A stretch of 64,000 bases of DNA from Hemerocallis citrina (Eukaryota; Streptophyta; Magnoliopsida; Asparagales; Asphodelaceae): NCBI GenBank assembly GCA_017893485.1, contig CM030367.1, positions 84,884,853 through 84,948,852 of the forward strand, in the 5' to 3' direction. The translations under genes and the position numbers were made by a program. Under the pieces are notes generated by a model. That model ran no database searches. It was not told where the DNA came from and was given only the letters and a program-made list of their open reading frames with translations. How positions within the stretch are numbered: the first letter of the stretch is position 1; each line of letters starts with the position of its first letter. Of the stretch, positions 1 through 9,915 are shown one piece after another.

Positions 1-340
1 TAAAAGAAAAATATTTTTGGAGAATGTCAAGCCATTTATAATGTGTTTTATAATTCAACAAATTGATAGAATCTTTTACTTGAAAATGTAGATGAATTAA
101 CTTTGAAATCTTGGTCAACTACACGCTGGGTAAGTCACATTGAAAGTGTAAAAGCAATAAAAATTTAAGCTCCCAAAATAAAACAAGCTTTAATTAAATT
201 AGCAGAAATTTCTGATGATTTTAAAATGAGTTGTGATGTTGAGAAATTAGCATCAAGTGAATTTTTGAAGTTTTGATTTTATTTTAAGTTTGGTTATTTG
301 GCGTGAAATTTTGTACAAGATAAACTTAGTAAGAAAAAAT
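1..340 (+). pseudogene. hAT transposase fragment (DUF4371/TTF-type family), upstream part
   Basis: Plus-strand translation of about 65-335 gives, with stops and frameshifts, SWSTTRWVSHIESVKAIKI, then APKIKQALIKLAEISDD, then a frame-shifted stretch ending in REILYKINLVRKN. This is the middle of the DUF4371-containing hAT transposases common in plants, where a TRWxSRIESVKAI block precedes a NLVSKxLQSKDM block. Transposases of this family excise and reinsert DNA with hAT-type inverted repeats. The reading frame is broken several times, so the copy is dead. It stops at about 340, exactly where LINE 3' sequence starts, and the next family block resumes at 8488. The two halves are therefore one transposase gene split by an insertion. 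The upstream end lies outside the window. Confidence 0.8.
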
Positions 341-1201
341 AATAATAATTCAGAAGGTGGTAACGACCATCAGAAATTTATTCATAAGTACCAAGAAAAA
401 CAACAGTTATCCTATTCGTTGTGTGCACAAGATGCGCCCAGGCCGGAAAAGGAAGAAATATAGGAACACAGGAAGTAAAATTACAATACATTAAAACATA
501 AAAAACAAATTATAGAGCTGGTAATACTCCGACCCAGTAGAGGTAGCAAGATAGCATAAGCAAAGCCACAAAAAACTAACACCCAAACTGGACAAGAATA
601 CGCAGAAGTCTATCCAAAGTCGCCACCACACCAAAAAAGAGACAGTCCCCAGATAAGGAAGGCAACGCAGAGCTGCACTGCAACCACCAGCCATAAAATG
701 GGATAACCAAAACAAAAGGAAGTAGAGAATACATAGAACAACCAAAAACTTCATGCACTTGGCGAAACCAAAAATACACAAGTAATAGTCATCAGCCGCA
801 AGCCACAGATGCAAACAAAAGAATCAAAAATCATCCGTCGATAACCCCAAACTGGGTAAACGACAATAACAAAATACAAATGCATGCCACAACATCTGCA
901 ACCAAACTAAAGACCGAAACCAAGTTCCTCATTGATTACTCAACTAATACAAATGTACCTAATACAGTCAGTATTTCCTCTCATATGTTCACCAAATTTA
1001 AAGATTCCTCCTCGATACCTCTCCCTCCTGCTTCTCCCTCTGAATTTATCCTTCGTTTTTTCTTTGCCATCGCAGCTGCTGTCCATAAGAGAACAATCTT
1101 AATAATTTCTTGAATAATAGAATCAATATTACGCAAAACATTATTGAAACACAAATTATTTCTACTAGTCCAAAGAACCTACAGAGTAGACTTTATGGTA
1201 A
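341..1201 (-). mobile_element. 5'-truncated LINE, 3' part (ORF2 C-terminus and 3' UTR)
   Basis: On the minus strand the codons from 1200 to about 992 read TSRNNLCFNNVLRNIDSI and continue to a stop in a basic tail. This is the usual C-terminal extension after the zf-RVT domain of plant L1-type LINEs (compare the LDRNN block of the second LINE near 10080). One in-frame TAG replaces a Trp codon near 1185. The rest (991 to 341) looks like 3' UTR and abuts hAT sequence at 341 with an A/T-rich tail. It continues the LINE segment at 8007-8487; a Helitron separates them. A possible 8-bp target duplication with one mismatch (AAGAAAAA near 332, ATGAAAAA near 8480) flanks the LINE. Confidence 0.75.
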
Positions 1202-1233
1202 CTAGTTGAAATATATCGTGCACCAAGTGCACG

Positions 1234-3611
1234 TGACTTGGTGGACGTGTCAGTTGAATATTATAACAATATATTATGTTGTTGAGAAAATCCATCATAG
1301 AAAAAAATCTCATTAAGTACTCAAATGAATATATAGTATGCTCACAAAATATTTAAAATTTTAATATTAAAGACTCAAAATCTTATATCTAGTATTGAGT
1401 AAATAAAAAATAACATGTAAATAATTAACTCATTAATAACATAAAAGATATTTAAAAAAAACAAATTAGTATATCCTAAACTCATTTTACTTTAACTTTC
1501 CTAAACTTAAAACTGCTTGTAACTTTTGGTTTATCATTTTTGGTTTTGCATCTAGTCTATGTTCATACGTGACATCTTGTGATTTGATAAATAAACTCAT
1601 CTCCAACATCTTGTGATTTGATATTAAAAAAAAACTCGTCTCCAACGCATTTTTTGGTACTTCTATTAAATTCTTCAAAAAAACTTTCTTATATATAGAA
1701 TTAAGCAAATAGCTCTTAATTATTTTTAACATTATGGGGATAGCATATTGTATCTTATTCTTAATATGTTGCAAGACTTTTGCGGAATAGCTGATGATGC
1801 AACTTGCTTTCTCATCAAATGAAATCAATTATGTCTTTGTGCATGTATTTGTTATTGTAATTTTGAATACATGTATGAAATAGTTCATTCTTAATTAGCA
1901 AAATTTTATTAATATTTGATGGAACAATGAAAAAAAAAAACTAACAATATGGTGTTTTGTATACCTTGGCTCTTTTCACATTTTCGATAATAAGCTTCAT
2001 CATTTTCAACATTAACTTTTGTTGAACATGTTTTGTATTCAATGTACCATGGATCTCTAATATCTTTTACACTTTTGATCAAGACTTTGCAATGGTAGTA
2101 TTTTGCATAAATTTTTTAAATAAAATTAGAAGGCAACGAAATATTCCTAGACATATATCGAATTGAACAAAATATTATGCACAAGCTAGACAAAAAGACA
2201 TAACTGTTTTAAATATTGATTAAAAGTAATTTTATTATTTGTAATAACTCAGAAGAATTCTCGTCTATACAATAGAGTTAGTTTCACTTCTTCCACATCC
2301 AAAACTTTTCTTTGGTTATTTGCAAGAATTACTTTTAAATAAAATTTCATTACAACTTATCATGAAACAAAGAAAAAAAATTTGGTAAATGATCCTGAAA
2401 CAAAAAAAATTAATTAAGCACTTGATTATAGAAAGAGAATCAACCATGTTGTGCACTATAGATTCCATATCATCAATATCAAAATACTGTGTATATAATA
2501 AGTATAGATAACATTGATCGAAATAATTTCTAGTAAAGAAAAATAGTGTCATGTCTTGAAATGTTTCAACAAGGTTTATGTCTAGTGCGCAATACAAAGT
2601 AGACAGAATATTCTATGAAATACACCAAAAAACATAAGGGGGGTGTTTGGGCACAAACTCTATAGCAAGCCTAAGATGATTGGGGCGATTAACAAACTGA
2701 ACCGTATTACTATTTGGAATGCAGCACACTTCCTTCAACTTACACGCGAAACCTTCCCGTAGAATGGCAATTTGCTTCACTTTGCCATCCTTCTTCTAAA
2801 AGTTCTCTAGCTATCCTTCCCTTAAAAGGTCCCTACCCGCAAGTGCACATAACAAAAATAAAATGCAAAACTAATTCCCCAAACCAATTAACAGTAAGAA
2901 AATTCCCAACCACCACCATACATACTACATGAAGCAACTCATTGACAGCCATCGGCACAAAATAACCTGAGCATCACATACAATTTTAAACTGAGGAAAA
3001 GAATATGAACTGAACTTCACCTCAATTGGCACATTCATTACTTTGAATAAAATGATTGAATCACCTGTATAGACAATTCATAGAACACCATGGATTAACC
3101 CTCTTATATACATAATTCATACAACACCATGAATAAAATGATTGAATTTCTTATTTATAGCAGAATGACAATCAACCGAAGACAGCATGCAGCTCCCTTG
3201 AATCAAGTGCCAACCTTCCTGTGTAAGCAGTTAGTTTAGGAATCCATACTCAAGAATTCAAGCTCAGCGTGCTAATAGTTATGTTTCCCAAGTGCATGCC
3301 AAGAGTGGTTGTAAAGAAAAGTGGATGCAGAGATTCCTTCTCCTTCTCAGCTTCATTTTTGGCCTGAGTTCTTCGGAATGAAATAATTGTTATAGTTTAA
3401 CCAAGGCTCCAAGTACTGGCCGATACCAAGACATTTGGCCTCAATTGGATTGAAATATTACGTCGTGACATTGTCGATAATTCAAATATGCCAGTAAGTG
3501 ACAAGACTGATACGGTCTTGATAGTTTACTTTTGAACCTCTATATGAACCAAATACCATCATTCTGCCCTTTTAGTGAAAGAAGAGACATCGAAAACAAA
3601 CTGCACTCTTC
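1234..3611. other. Helitron interior without recognisable genes
   Basis: AT-rich sequence. A short duplicated phrase (ACATCTTGTGATTTGATA, twice near 1571-1622) is visible. Open frames are short and of skewed composition, and I recognise none. Confidence 0.6.
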
Positions 3612-3723
3612 GTACTTTAGTTTCCAATATATATATATATATTGATTTTTCTTATTGTATGTAGTTATAAGAGAAAACTGGTTGGAAGGATGTCAGTGAT
3701 ATATATATTGGAAACTAAAGTAC
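3612..3723. repeat. Short foldback (MITE-like) element inside the Helitron
   Basis: A 25-bp perfect inverted repeat: GTACTTTAGTTTCCAAT plus an AT run at 3612-3636, and its reverse complement at 3699-3723. The loop is about 60 bp. It is probably a small MITE or hairpin. No clear target duplication could be fixed because the arms grade into (AT)n. Confidence 0.6.
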
Positions 3724-5579
3724 ACCTATAATTTTTTTTTTAAACATTTAGCTAACCATTTATCTACCTAACCACACGATAGAGAAAGAAAACAACAAAT
3801 AAATGACTCAAATCAAAACACAACATGCCATTGACTTAGAACATGCCCATGTATCATTTTTCTTGTTTCCATGTCACAGGTATACACAGTTGAGTTGGAT
3901 GCATCATATTTAATTGTGCCCTAATGCATGCAGGTATTATGTGCAGAGTGGTAAAAAGATGATTGTGTGGTTAGTGGAGAAGCTAACTCAAAGCTATGTA
4001 TTTCTTCATAAGTCTCAATTTAGCAGGGTTGAATGTACTTTACTCCCATATCCAACGACGTATTGGAAATTGATCATTAAATGTGTTCATTGGTTTTCCA
4101 TACGTAATTGGGAAAGATAAGGAGCACGTGTGCACAAAAAGTGAGGATGCCAGCCCAATGACACACCTCTTCCCGGTAGAAATAGACACTGTAACGGTCA
4201 TTGTTTTAGTGAACTAAAAAATACAATGAATTATTTACTTCAAAGCTACGCACTTAACTGTTAACACAAGTCATCATGTATAAGTTTCCCACATGTACAT
4301 GCTACAGTAGCAAATGCAGCCATAACTTATAACGTAATCTTTTCCCTGAAAAAGTAGTAAATTACCCTCTAATAAAACTGTGTTTTTGAATAAATATTTA
4401 ATGGTTTACAATATCGCCTTTTCCTTTTACCCCCAAATATTACATTTTTATTTGCTTTCATCTTTTCGGTTAATGTAGATTGAAGTGTAAACTATGTGTG
4501 ATGTTATCAGATGAAAGTGAAATTTCTCACCGTTGTATTATGTCTTCCCCAAAAGATGGCTTGACATCCGTTTTTGGTTTCGGCACCAAAGGGCCCCTCC
4601 CATTCTACTTGCAGCAGTCAAAAGGTTGATATCCAGAATGAAAGGTAGTGGCAAAGTAAATCATGGGTTCATATTGTGAATTTTCTTGTATTCTTCAGCT
4701 TCAGTGGTTGTAATTGTGACTACAAGGATGGTTTGATATTTAGGATTTAACTTGACAATACAAACTTGACAAGGATGGTGTGATTCGCTCTTGGAAGCTA
4801 GTGCAAGGAATTACTAATTAATTACAATACAAAATTTTGTCATTTATCTTATATTTATCAGTAGAATGCAACATAAAAAATTCTCAATACGAATGTGCTA
4901 CTCTTTCTTTAATGCATACAGATGAAATAGTTTAACATAATTAAATGTAGTTGGTAGTATGTCGATTAATGGCTAACATAATAAGTTAACTTTATTTTTA
5001 TTATATTTGGTTCTTGTATTATATTACCATCAATAATAATTAAAAAATAGATAATATTGTTTCTCCATGTAACCAATTTTACAATGTCTATAATTTACTA
5101 AATGAAGTGATAACAATATCAGTTGTATTTGCAAAATTGTTTGGTAGATAAACACATTATCATAATTATTTTATTATTATATTAAGAATGCTATATATAT
5201 TTTGTTGTTCCTAATTTTGCAAGATATTCTTTTTGAAACTAAAAAAGAATGCAAGTGGGCATCCTCTACATACTTATACTAATCATGGCTTAATGTCTAT
5301 AAATATGCTACAAAACTCTTAATAGTGAACATTGGTATAATCAGTATCTTTAAAGAGTGAATAAGTGTGGTATATATATACATACTATGTTTGCGCAAAA
5401 TTATGTACTTAGCCCTACTGTGCATTTCTACAGACTAACTGATCTAAAGACAAAAACAGATAGAGAAGAAACTATTTACTTATTGTGGTTTAAGAGTATC
5501 TTCATGGTTTTTTAAATGACAAGCAATGCTGATAAAACAGTACTAAACCATATTTGAATGATAAGCATAGCAAGCATCA
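3724..5579. other. Helitron interior without recognisable genes
   Basis: AT-rich, with exon-like patches (for example 3914-4120 plus strand, after a TGCAG) that I could not assign to any family. Confidence 0.5.
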
Positions 5580-5809
5580 AGGGCAGCAACTTTGTTTTTC
5601 TGATGAGATATTTGAAGCTCCAGAATAAATTGATCTACAGTTCAATCCCGGCCCAGATCAACTAGTTGACATATGCTCAATCATTCAGTTTCAGCTATAA
5701 TGAGCTGCGTGGGAAGATCCCGCAAGGTCATGTGACTACAAAAACTGGAGTGAATGCCTATCTCCAGAACAAATGCCTTTGCGTAAAGCCAATTAAATCT
5801 TGCAAGTAA
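5580..5809 (+). pseudogene. Captured fragment of a polygalacturonase-inhibitor-type LRR gene (C-terminus)
   Basis: The plus strand encodes RYLKLQNKLIYSSIPAQI, then after a stop FSFSYNELRGKIPQG, then AYLQNKCLCVKPIKSCK and TAA at 5807-5809. This follows the last LRR unit and Cys-rich cap of plant PGIP-like proteins, where a SYNxLCGxIPxG repeat is followed by a YFHNKCLCGxPLxxCK ending. PGIPs are secreted proteins that bind and inhibit microbial polygalacturonases. Only the end of the gene is here and an in-frame stop is present, so it is not functional. It lies on the strand opposite to the Helitron's own orientation. An LRR receptor-like protein or DRT100-like origin is the main alternative. 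Confidence 0.7.
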
Positions 5810-6139
5810 AAGTAAGAACTATCAAATTGATTTCTACGTATCATAAAATAAATGGTGTTCCGGTCATCAGAAAAAGTTAGCAACAGTCATAAAATTCATC
5901 CTGATATGGGATAGGGCACTTTGGTAACAATGGTGAAAACCACCCATAGAAAAACTATGGTCACAAATTACAAAAACAAACCACACAATAAAACAAATCA
6001 ATTCAATAACAATCATGAATATATATCTGTTTTAAAAAAATAACATATGCGAAAGAAGAATTGGCATACCCGAGCTTGTTTTTGTGGCTAATGATTATCT
6101 CTTGCATTTCCTCTTGTGAAGAATGTTATCGAGTATTAC

Positions 6140-6417
6140 CCAAAGAAATCAAGAACATCTGCAACTAGTTCGGCCAAATCATCAACCGAAGGGACCAACA
6201 CATTTGAAGAAATTGGCCCAGCTCCTAACTGTCACAAAACTCTTGTGAGTACATTTCCCAAAAGAGTAGGAAGCAAGAAACTAAATTGATATACAAAAAA
6301 AACATTACCGACCTCGTGGCCAGGCAAACTTATATGATATATGCATAAATTGTCAACGAGCAATGAAGCAGCTTCAGAACAAAAGAATAATCTGTTATCC
6401 GTGGAAGCACAACATAT
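6140..6417 (-). pseudogene. Captured NDL (N-myc downregulated-like) gene fragment, two exons
   Basis: Minus strand. Exon 1 (6417-6313) follows an acceptor AACAG and includes LFFCSEAASLLVDNLCIYHI and the start of a GHE motif. Exon 2 (6228-6140) follows GACAG and continues with LGAGPISSNVLVPSVDDLAE and a C-terminal VLDFFG before a GT donor. The join gives GHELGA, a hallmark of plant NDL/NDR-family proteins, which are alpha/beta-hydrolase-fold proteins partnering with the G-protein beta subunit. Exon 1 has a small frameshift after its first residues. Upstream and downstream exons are missing, so this is a genomic transduplication with its intron kept (6229-6312), not a retrocopy. Confidence 0.85.
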
Positions 6418-6539
6418 CTGTTCAAATTCACAAATATAAATGTCAACTATCTATCAAACTTCCTCATCTTCCCATGTATAAAAAATAGTCGCATATAATG
6501 TAAACTTCCTCAACTTGCCCTTTTCGCAGGTGTTGATTT

Positions 6540-6780
6540 CTCAACCAAAGGCAGAGCGGTTCAGCAAGTCTGCAATTTCCGGTGTGGCCTCAAAGAGCAT
6601 GTCGCAACCTGATAACAGCCCTTGTGACTGACAGAGCACAAGTGTTGATTGGAGTTGTTTGAGAATTTGCGACATGGGTTTAACTCAGCTGTAGCTGCAA
6701 AGTTCTTTCCCTTCCATCTTGGACCCATTGAATCCTTGAATAGAAAGAAACAATTCATTCCATCTATTGGTTTTGGCATT
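6540..6780 (-). other. Exon-like stretch of unknown origin within the Helitron
   Basis: Minus-strand frames here look coding-like. One reads MSQILKQLQSTLVLCQSQG and then MLFEATPEIADLLNRSAFG before a stop. I do not recognise the family. It lies just upstream of the NDL exons but does not resemble the NDL N-terminus, so it is probably part of another captured gene. Confidence 0.35.
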
Positions 6781-7479
6781 TAAACAAACAGTTGGTAGGA
6801 AAGTAACAGAAAATCTTCTTAACACTGGAATAAACAAAATCATGATCCATACAATTTAGATTCACAAAATCACACCCAAAACAGTTGAATCTCTTGAAAT
6901 CTCTCGAAAATTAAAAAAAACACATAGAATTCAAATCAAGTTGTAAGACCACGAACTTAGTTACACTCCTTCAATGTACATAATCATGCATCATCCAATA
7001 AGCAAATATTCCAATCGGTCATCATGGTTATCGAGCAACAAATAAAATTCTACAAGTAAACAACACTATCGTCCTAATCATAAACAATACGAGCTATTAG
7101 TCACATATCTCGCGAAAATTATCAAAATCAAATGTTATTGATGAGGAACTTTTATCAAACACTTGGTGTGCACATTATATGTGACACCGAACAAATTAAT
7201 AGAACAAGATAATGCCAACACGAATTAGGGTGTAATGAACTGATAATTAATCACATTTCTTCATCATTTAAACCAACCAAGACCCGAAAAATCATTTAGA
7301 ATTGAAAGACGAAAGTAACTATTTTCCTATCTCATGCATTTTGAATTTTCCCGCATTGCCAAAAGTGCCCAAATAATTTATTTTAAGAAGTTTAGCATAT
7401 CAATCAATCCTTCAGAAATCGTGTATTAGTCACCCACAAACCAATACTTTATAATTGCATTTCACTATCAATACCTAAC

Positions 7480-7860
7480 AATGAGGGGTTGGGTTTAGCG
7501 GGGTTTTTTCAGCTCTGGCACGGCACAAACTAAAGCCCGATATAGTAGCCTGAAAACCCAGTTCAACAAATGAGCTCGAATGGAAGTCTAGGGTTTCGGC
7601 ATCGGCCGACGTTTGAGAGAAAGATAGAGAAAGTTTGGTGGTGTAAATTGTCGGGAGTCCGGTGCCAGAAATGATCTGTGAGGGAAAGGGGAGGATGAGG
7701 CAGCGTCGCCATCGACAGCGGTGGATTGGAGGGAGGCTAGTAGGAGAGAGAGCAGCGTCGTTGGGGTGGTATTCGTAGGGAGAGGAGATTTGAGGGGTAG
7801 GGTTTGGTATTAAGGATTAAAGTTGAGAGATTAATTTGTATGGTCAAGGTTTGATTTAAG
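7480..7860 (-). other. Gene-leader-like segment near the Helitron 5' end
   Basis: This is less AT-rich than its surroundings. The minus strand shows a CT-rich leader, an ATG near 7713 opening a frame of about 45 codons, and AAACCCTAG, a phrase frequent in plant 5' UTRs. It looks like a captured promoter/first-exon segment; no product is assignable. Confidence 0.35.
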
Positions 7861-8006
7861 AATAAGATTAGTGATTCAGATATGAAATATTGGAGAGATT
7901 TCTATGGTTCAGATTAGATCTAAGGTATAATAAAAATTAGATGTATGGTCTAGATCTACTCTGGACATATTTATTCTTGCTTTTATAATAGAAATAGATA
8001 GATAGA

Positions 8007-8487
8007 TATCCCATGAAACAAGATTAATGAAGCTAATAAAACTAGATATCCATTCACCCCACACTACTTCCACTTGGTTTGGCTGCTCGGAGCCAACAAA
8101 GTGAAAAGATAGGCTAAGACTGTTCTAAACTTCCCTAGCAATGGGACAGTTGAGGAAGATATGATTCGTATCTTCAAATACGGAGCTACATCTATTACAC
8201 ACTGTCAATGTTTAAGTTCCTCTTTTGGAGATTAGTTTTGGTAAGAATCGCCTTATTCAACACTAGCCACAAGAATATTTTAATCTTGAACAGCATCATG
8301 GAACACCAAATGATATTGCCTTCCATTGATCTCATACCCCCATCATTTAAGAATCGGTACATAGAGCTTACCGAAAATCCACCTAGCTTGTTCCTAGTCC
8401 ATACTCTCGACTCACATTCGCTAATGGGCAGAACACGATTATAACCCTCGTAGATACACACAAACATATCAGATTTCAGGCTGACAT
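8007..8487 (-). pseudogene. LINE ORF2 fragment with zf-RVT domain (5' part of the split LINE)
   Basis: The minus strand encodes RVLPISECESRVWTRNKLGG, then MLFKIKIFLWLVLNKAILTK, then CNRCSSVFEDTNHIFLNCPI. This is the zf-RVT zinc-binding domain of plant L1-type LINE ORF2 (W..K.P.KI..F.W......L.T..NL..R and C..C....E...H.F..C). The frame runs to SFINLVSWD and is interrupted at 8006 by the Helitron. It resumes at 1201 in phase. The reverse transcriptase and endonuclease are absent because the insertion is 5'-truncated; the break with hAT sequence is at about 8487. Not functional. Confidence 0.85.
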
Positions 8488-9270
8488 GAATGAAAAAGTT
8501 GAAGACTAAAGATATGCTTCTTGATGTTGAAATTAAAAATTTGGAAAGGTTTGTTTCATTTTTTGAAAATTATAGAGAAAATAGATTTTCTTCTGTTATG
8601 ATTGATGCTAAAAAAAATTGTATCTGAAATGAGAATTGACCCCGTGTTACCTGCAAAATGTAGGACTTTAATAGATATTTTAATGAGATTCCTGATACGG
8701 ATAGAGAACATCAATCTTCTCAAGAAAATTTTAGAACGGATTATTTTCTTGGTTTTGTTGATATGACTCTTTCTCAAATGAAGAGTAGATTTGAACAAAT
8801 GCAAATTTTTGAATTTATTTTTGGCTTCTTGTTTGATGCATCACAACTAGTTTCATTGGATGATGATAAAATGAAATTTCTTGTCTACAACTTGAAATTG
8901 CTTTGAAATATGGTGAGATGTATGATAGTGATGCAAATTATTTACTTTCAAAATTATAAATTTTACAAGAAATGCTACCAAGTGAAGCATATGAAACAGG
9001 TAAATCATGACATTCCGTAAACATTATGGAGTTTATTTGGTTGTTTATAGGATTTTATTGATTGTACCTGTGACTATGGCATCTGCGAAAAAATACTTTT
9101 AAAATTAAATCTTTATTGTGAACAATTATAACTCACGATAGGTTAAATGGATTAGCAATTTGAAGTATTGAAAATAATATGTTGAAAAACATTGAGGTTG
9201 AACATATAATTGATGATTTTGCTTCTAAATATGCAAGAAGAAATTATTTTAGATGAGATGCGATTGATAT
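8488..9270 (+). pseudogene. hAT transposase, downstream part with C-terminal dimerisation region
   Basis: Plus-strand pieces are KLKTKDMLLDVEIKNLERFV, FENYRENRFSSVMIDAK, REHQSSQENFRTDYFLGFVD and MKSRFEQMQIFEFIFGFLFD. Near 9040-9265 come YRILLIVPVTMASAKKYF and HIIDDFASKYARR. These match, in order, the second half of DUF4371-type hAT transposases, ending in the hAT C-terminal dimerisation block (YRILLTIPVTVASAERSFSKL). Several frameshifts and stops show long decay. It is the continuation of 1-340. Confidence 0.85.
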
Positions 9271-9634
9271 TGATTGTTGTTGTTTTTATTTTTGTTTTTG
9301 TCTTTTTTAAGGTGCAATAGTTGCTGTCACTATACTTAATTGAGAATATAAAGTATTTTGTGTCATAAAACAAATCAAGGTACTCTTTATTTTTCGGGTT
9401 ATTGATTTTATGATCCCCTGTTGTATCATATTTTATCAATATATATATAAAATATAAGCGTGTCTATAAAAGGCACAATTTTATTTCACCCATTATCTTA
9501 AATACATCACGAGCGACCCTGATCACCACTATGCATGACATAAATAGGGTGCTACTTAGTTAAACTAAATTTGTTTTAACTTGCATAGCAAACGAGTAGA
9601 ATATATCACGTGTTCACTTGATACAATGTGAGAT

Positions 9635-9637
<3 letters not shown>
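9271..9637. other. hAT 3' flank, no gene
   Basis: AT-rich, with no coding signal and no convincing terminal inverted repeat. It probably contains the hAT 3' UTR. Confidence 0.5.

Positions 9638-9686
<49 letters not shown>
9638..9686. repeat. (TA)n microsatellite
   Basis: About 24 TA units directly next to the 3' end of the minus-strand LINE. It may be an expanded LINE tail or a pre-existing target. Confidence 0.95.
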
Positions 9687-9689
<3 letters not shown>

Positions 9690-9915
9690 AAGGAAAAGGT
9701 GGAATCTGGCCACCCTGTTTCATTAATCAGCAATTAATAAACAAAACTCAGAGTACTGAGCATACAACAAGGTCCTAAAAAGAAAACAGCAAAACCATTC
9801 TCCCCCCGAAACATGGTGGGCGGGAACAAAAACACAAAAAGGAAAAAGACGGAAAAACACATCTACCCCCCAACAAGCCCTGGGGTGGTGGGAAACACAT
9901 CTGGTGCCTGCCGAC

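Larger units (their letters stand above)
1202..8006 (-). mobile_element. Non-autonomous Helitron, 6.8 kb, with captured gene fragments
   Basis: On the minus strand the element begins with TC at 8006-8005, followed by an A/T-rich 5' end with TATTATAAAAGCAAG, typical of plant Helitrons. It ends with CTAG at 1205-1202. Just before that end is a perfect 7-bp stem with a 3-nt loop (1217-1233, CGTGCAC/GTGCACG) and an 11-nt spacer, the canonical Helitron 3' signature. The element sits between host A and T, as Helitrons do. Removing it makes the LINE codons on either side continuous and in frame, which independently fixes both ends. No Rep/helicase ORF is present (nothing above 113 codons), so it depended on another copy. 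It holds gene fragments on both strands (see 5580-5809 and 6140-6417). Confidence 0.9.

Noticed and set aside
491..814. 107-codon minus-strand open frame rich in Leu/Trp/Cys
   Set aside because: Lies in the LINE 3' UTR downstream of the ORF2 stop and has no family resemblance.
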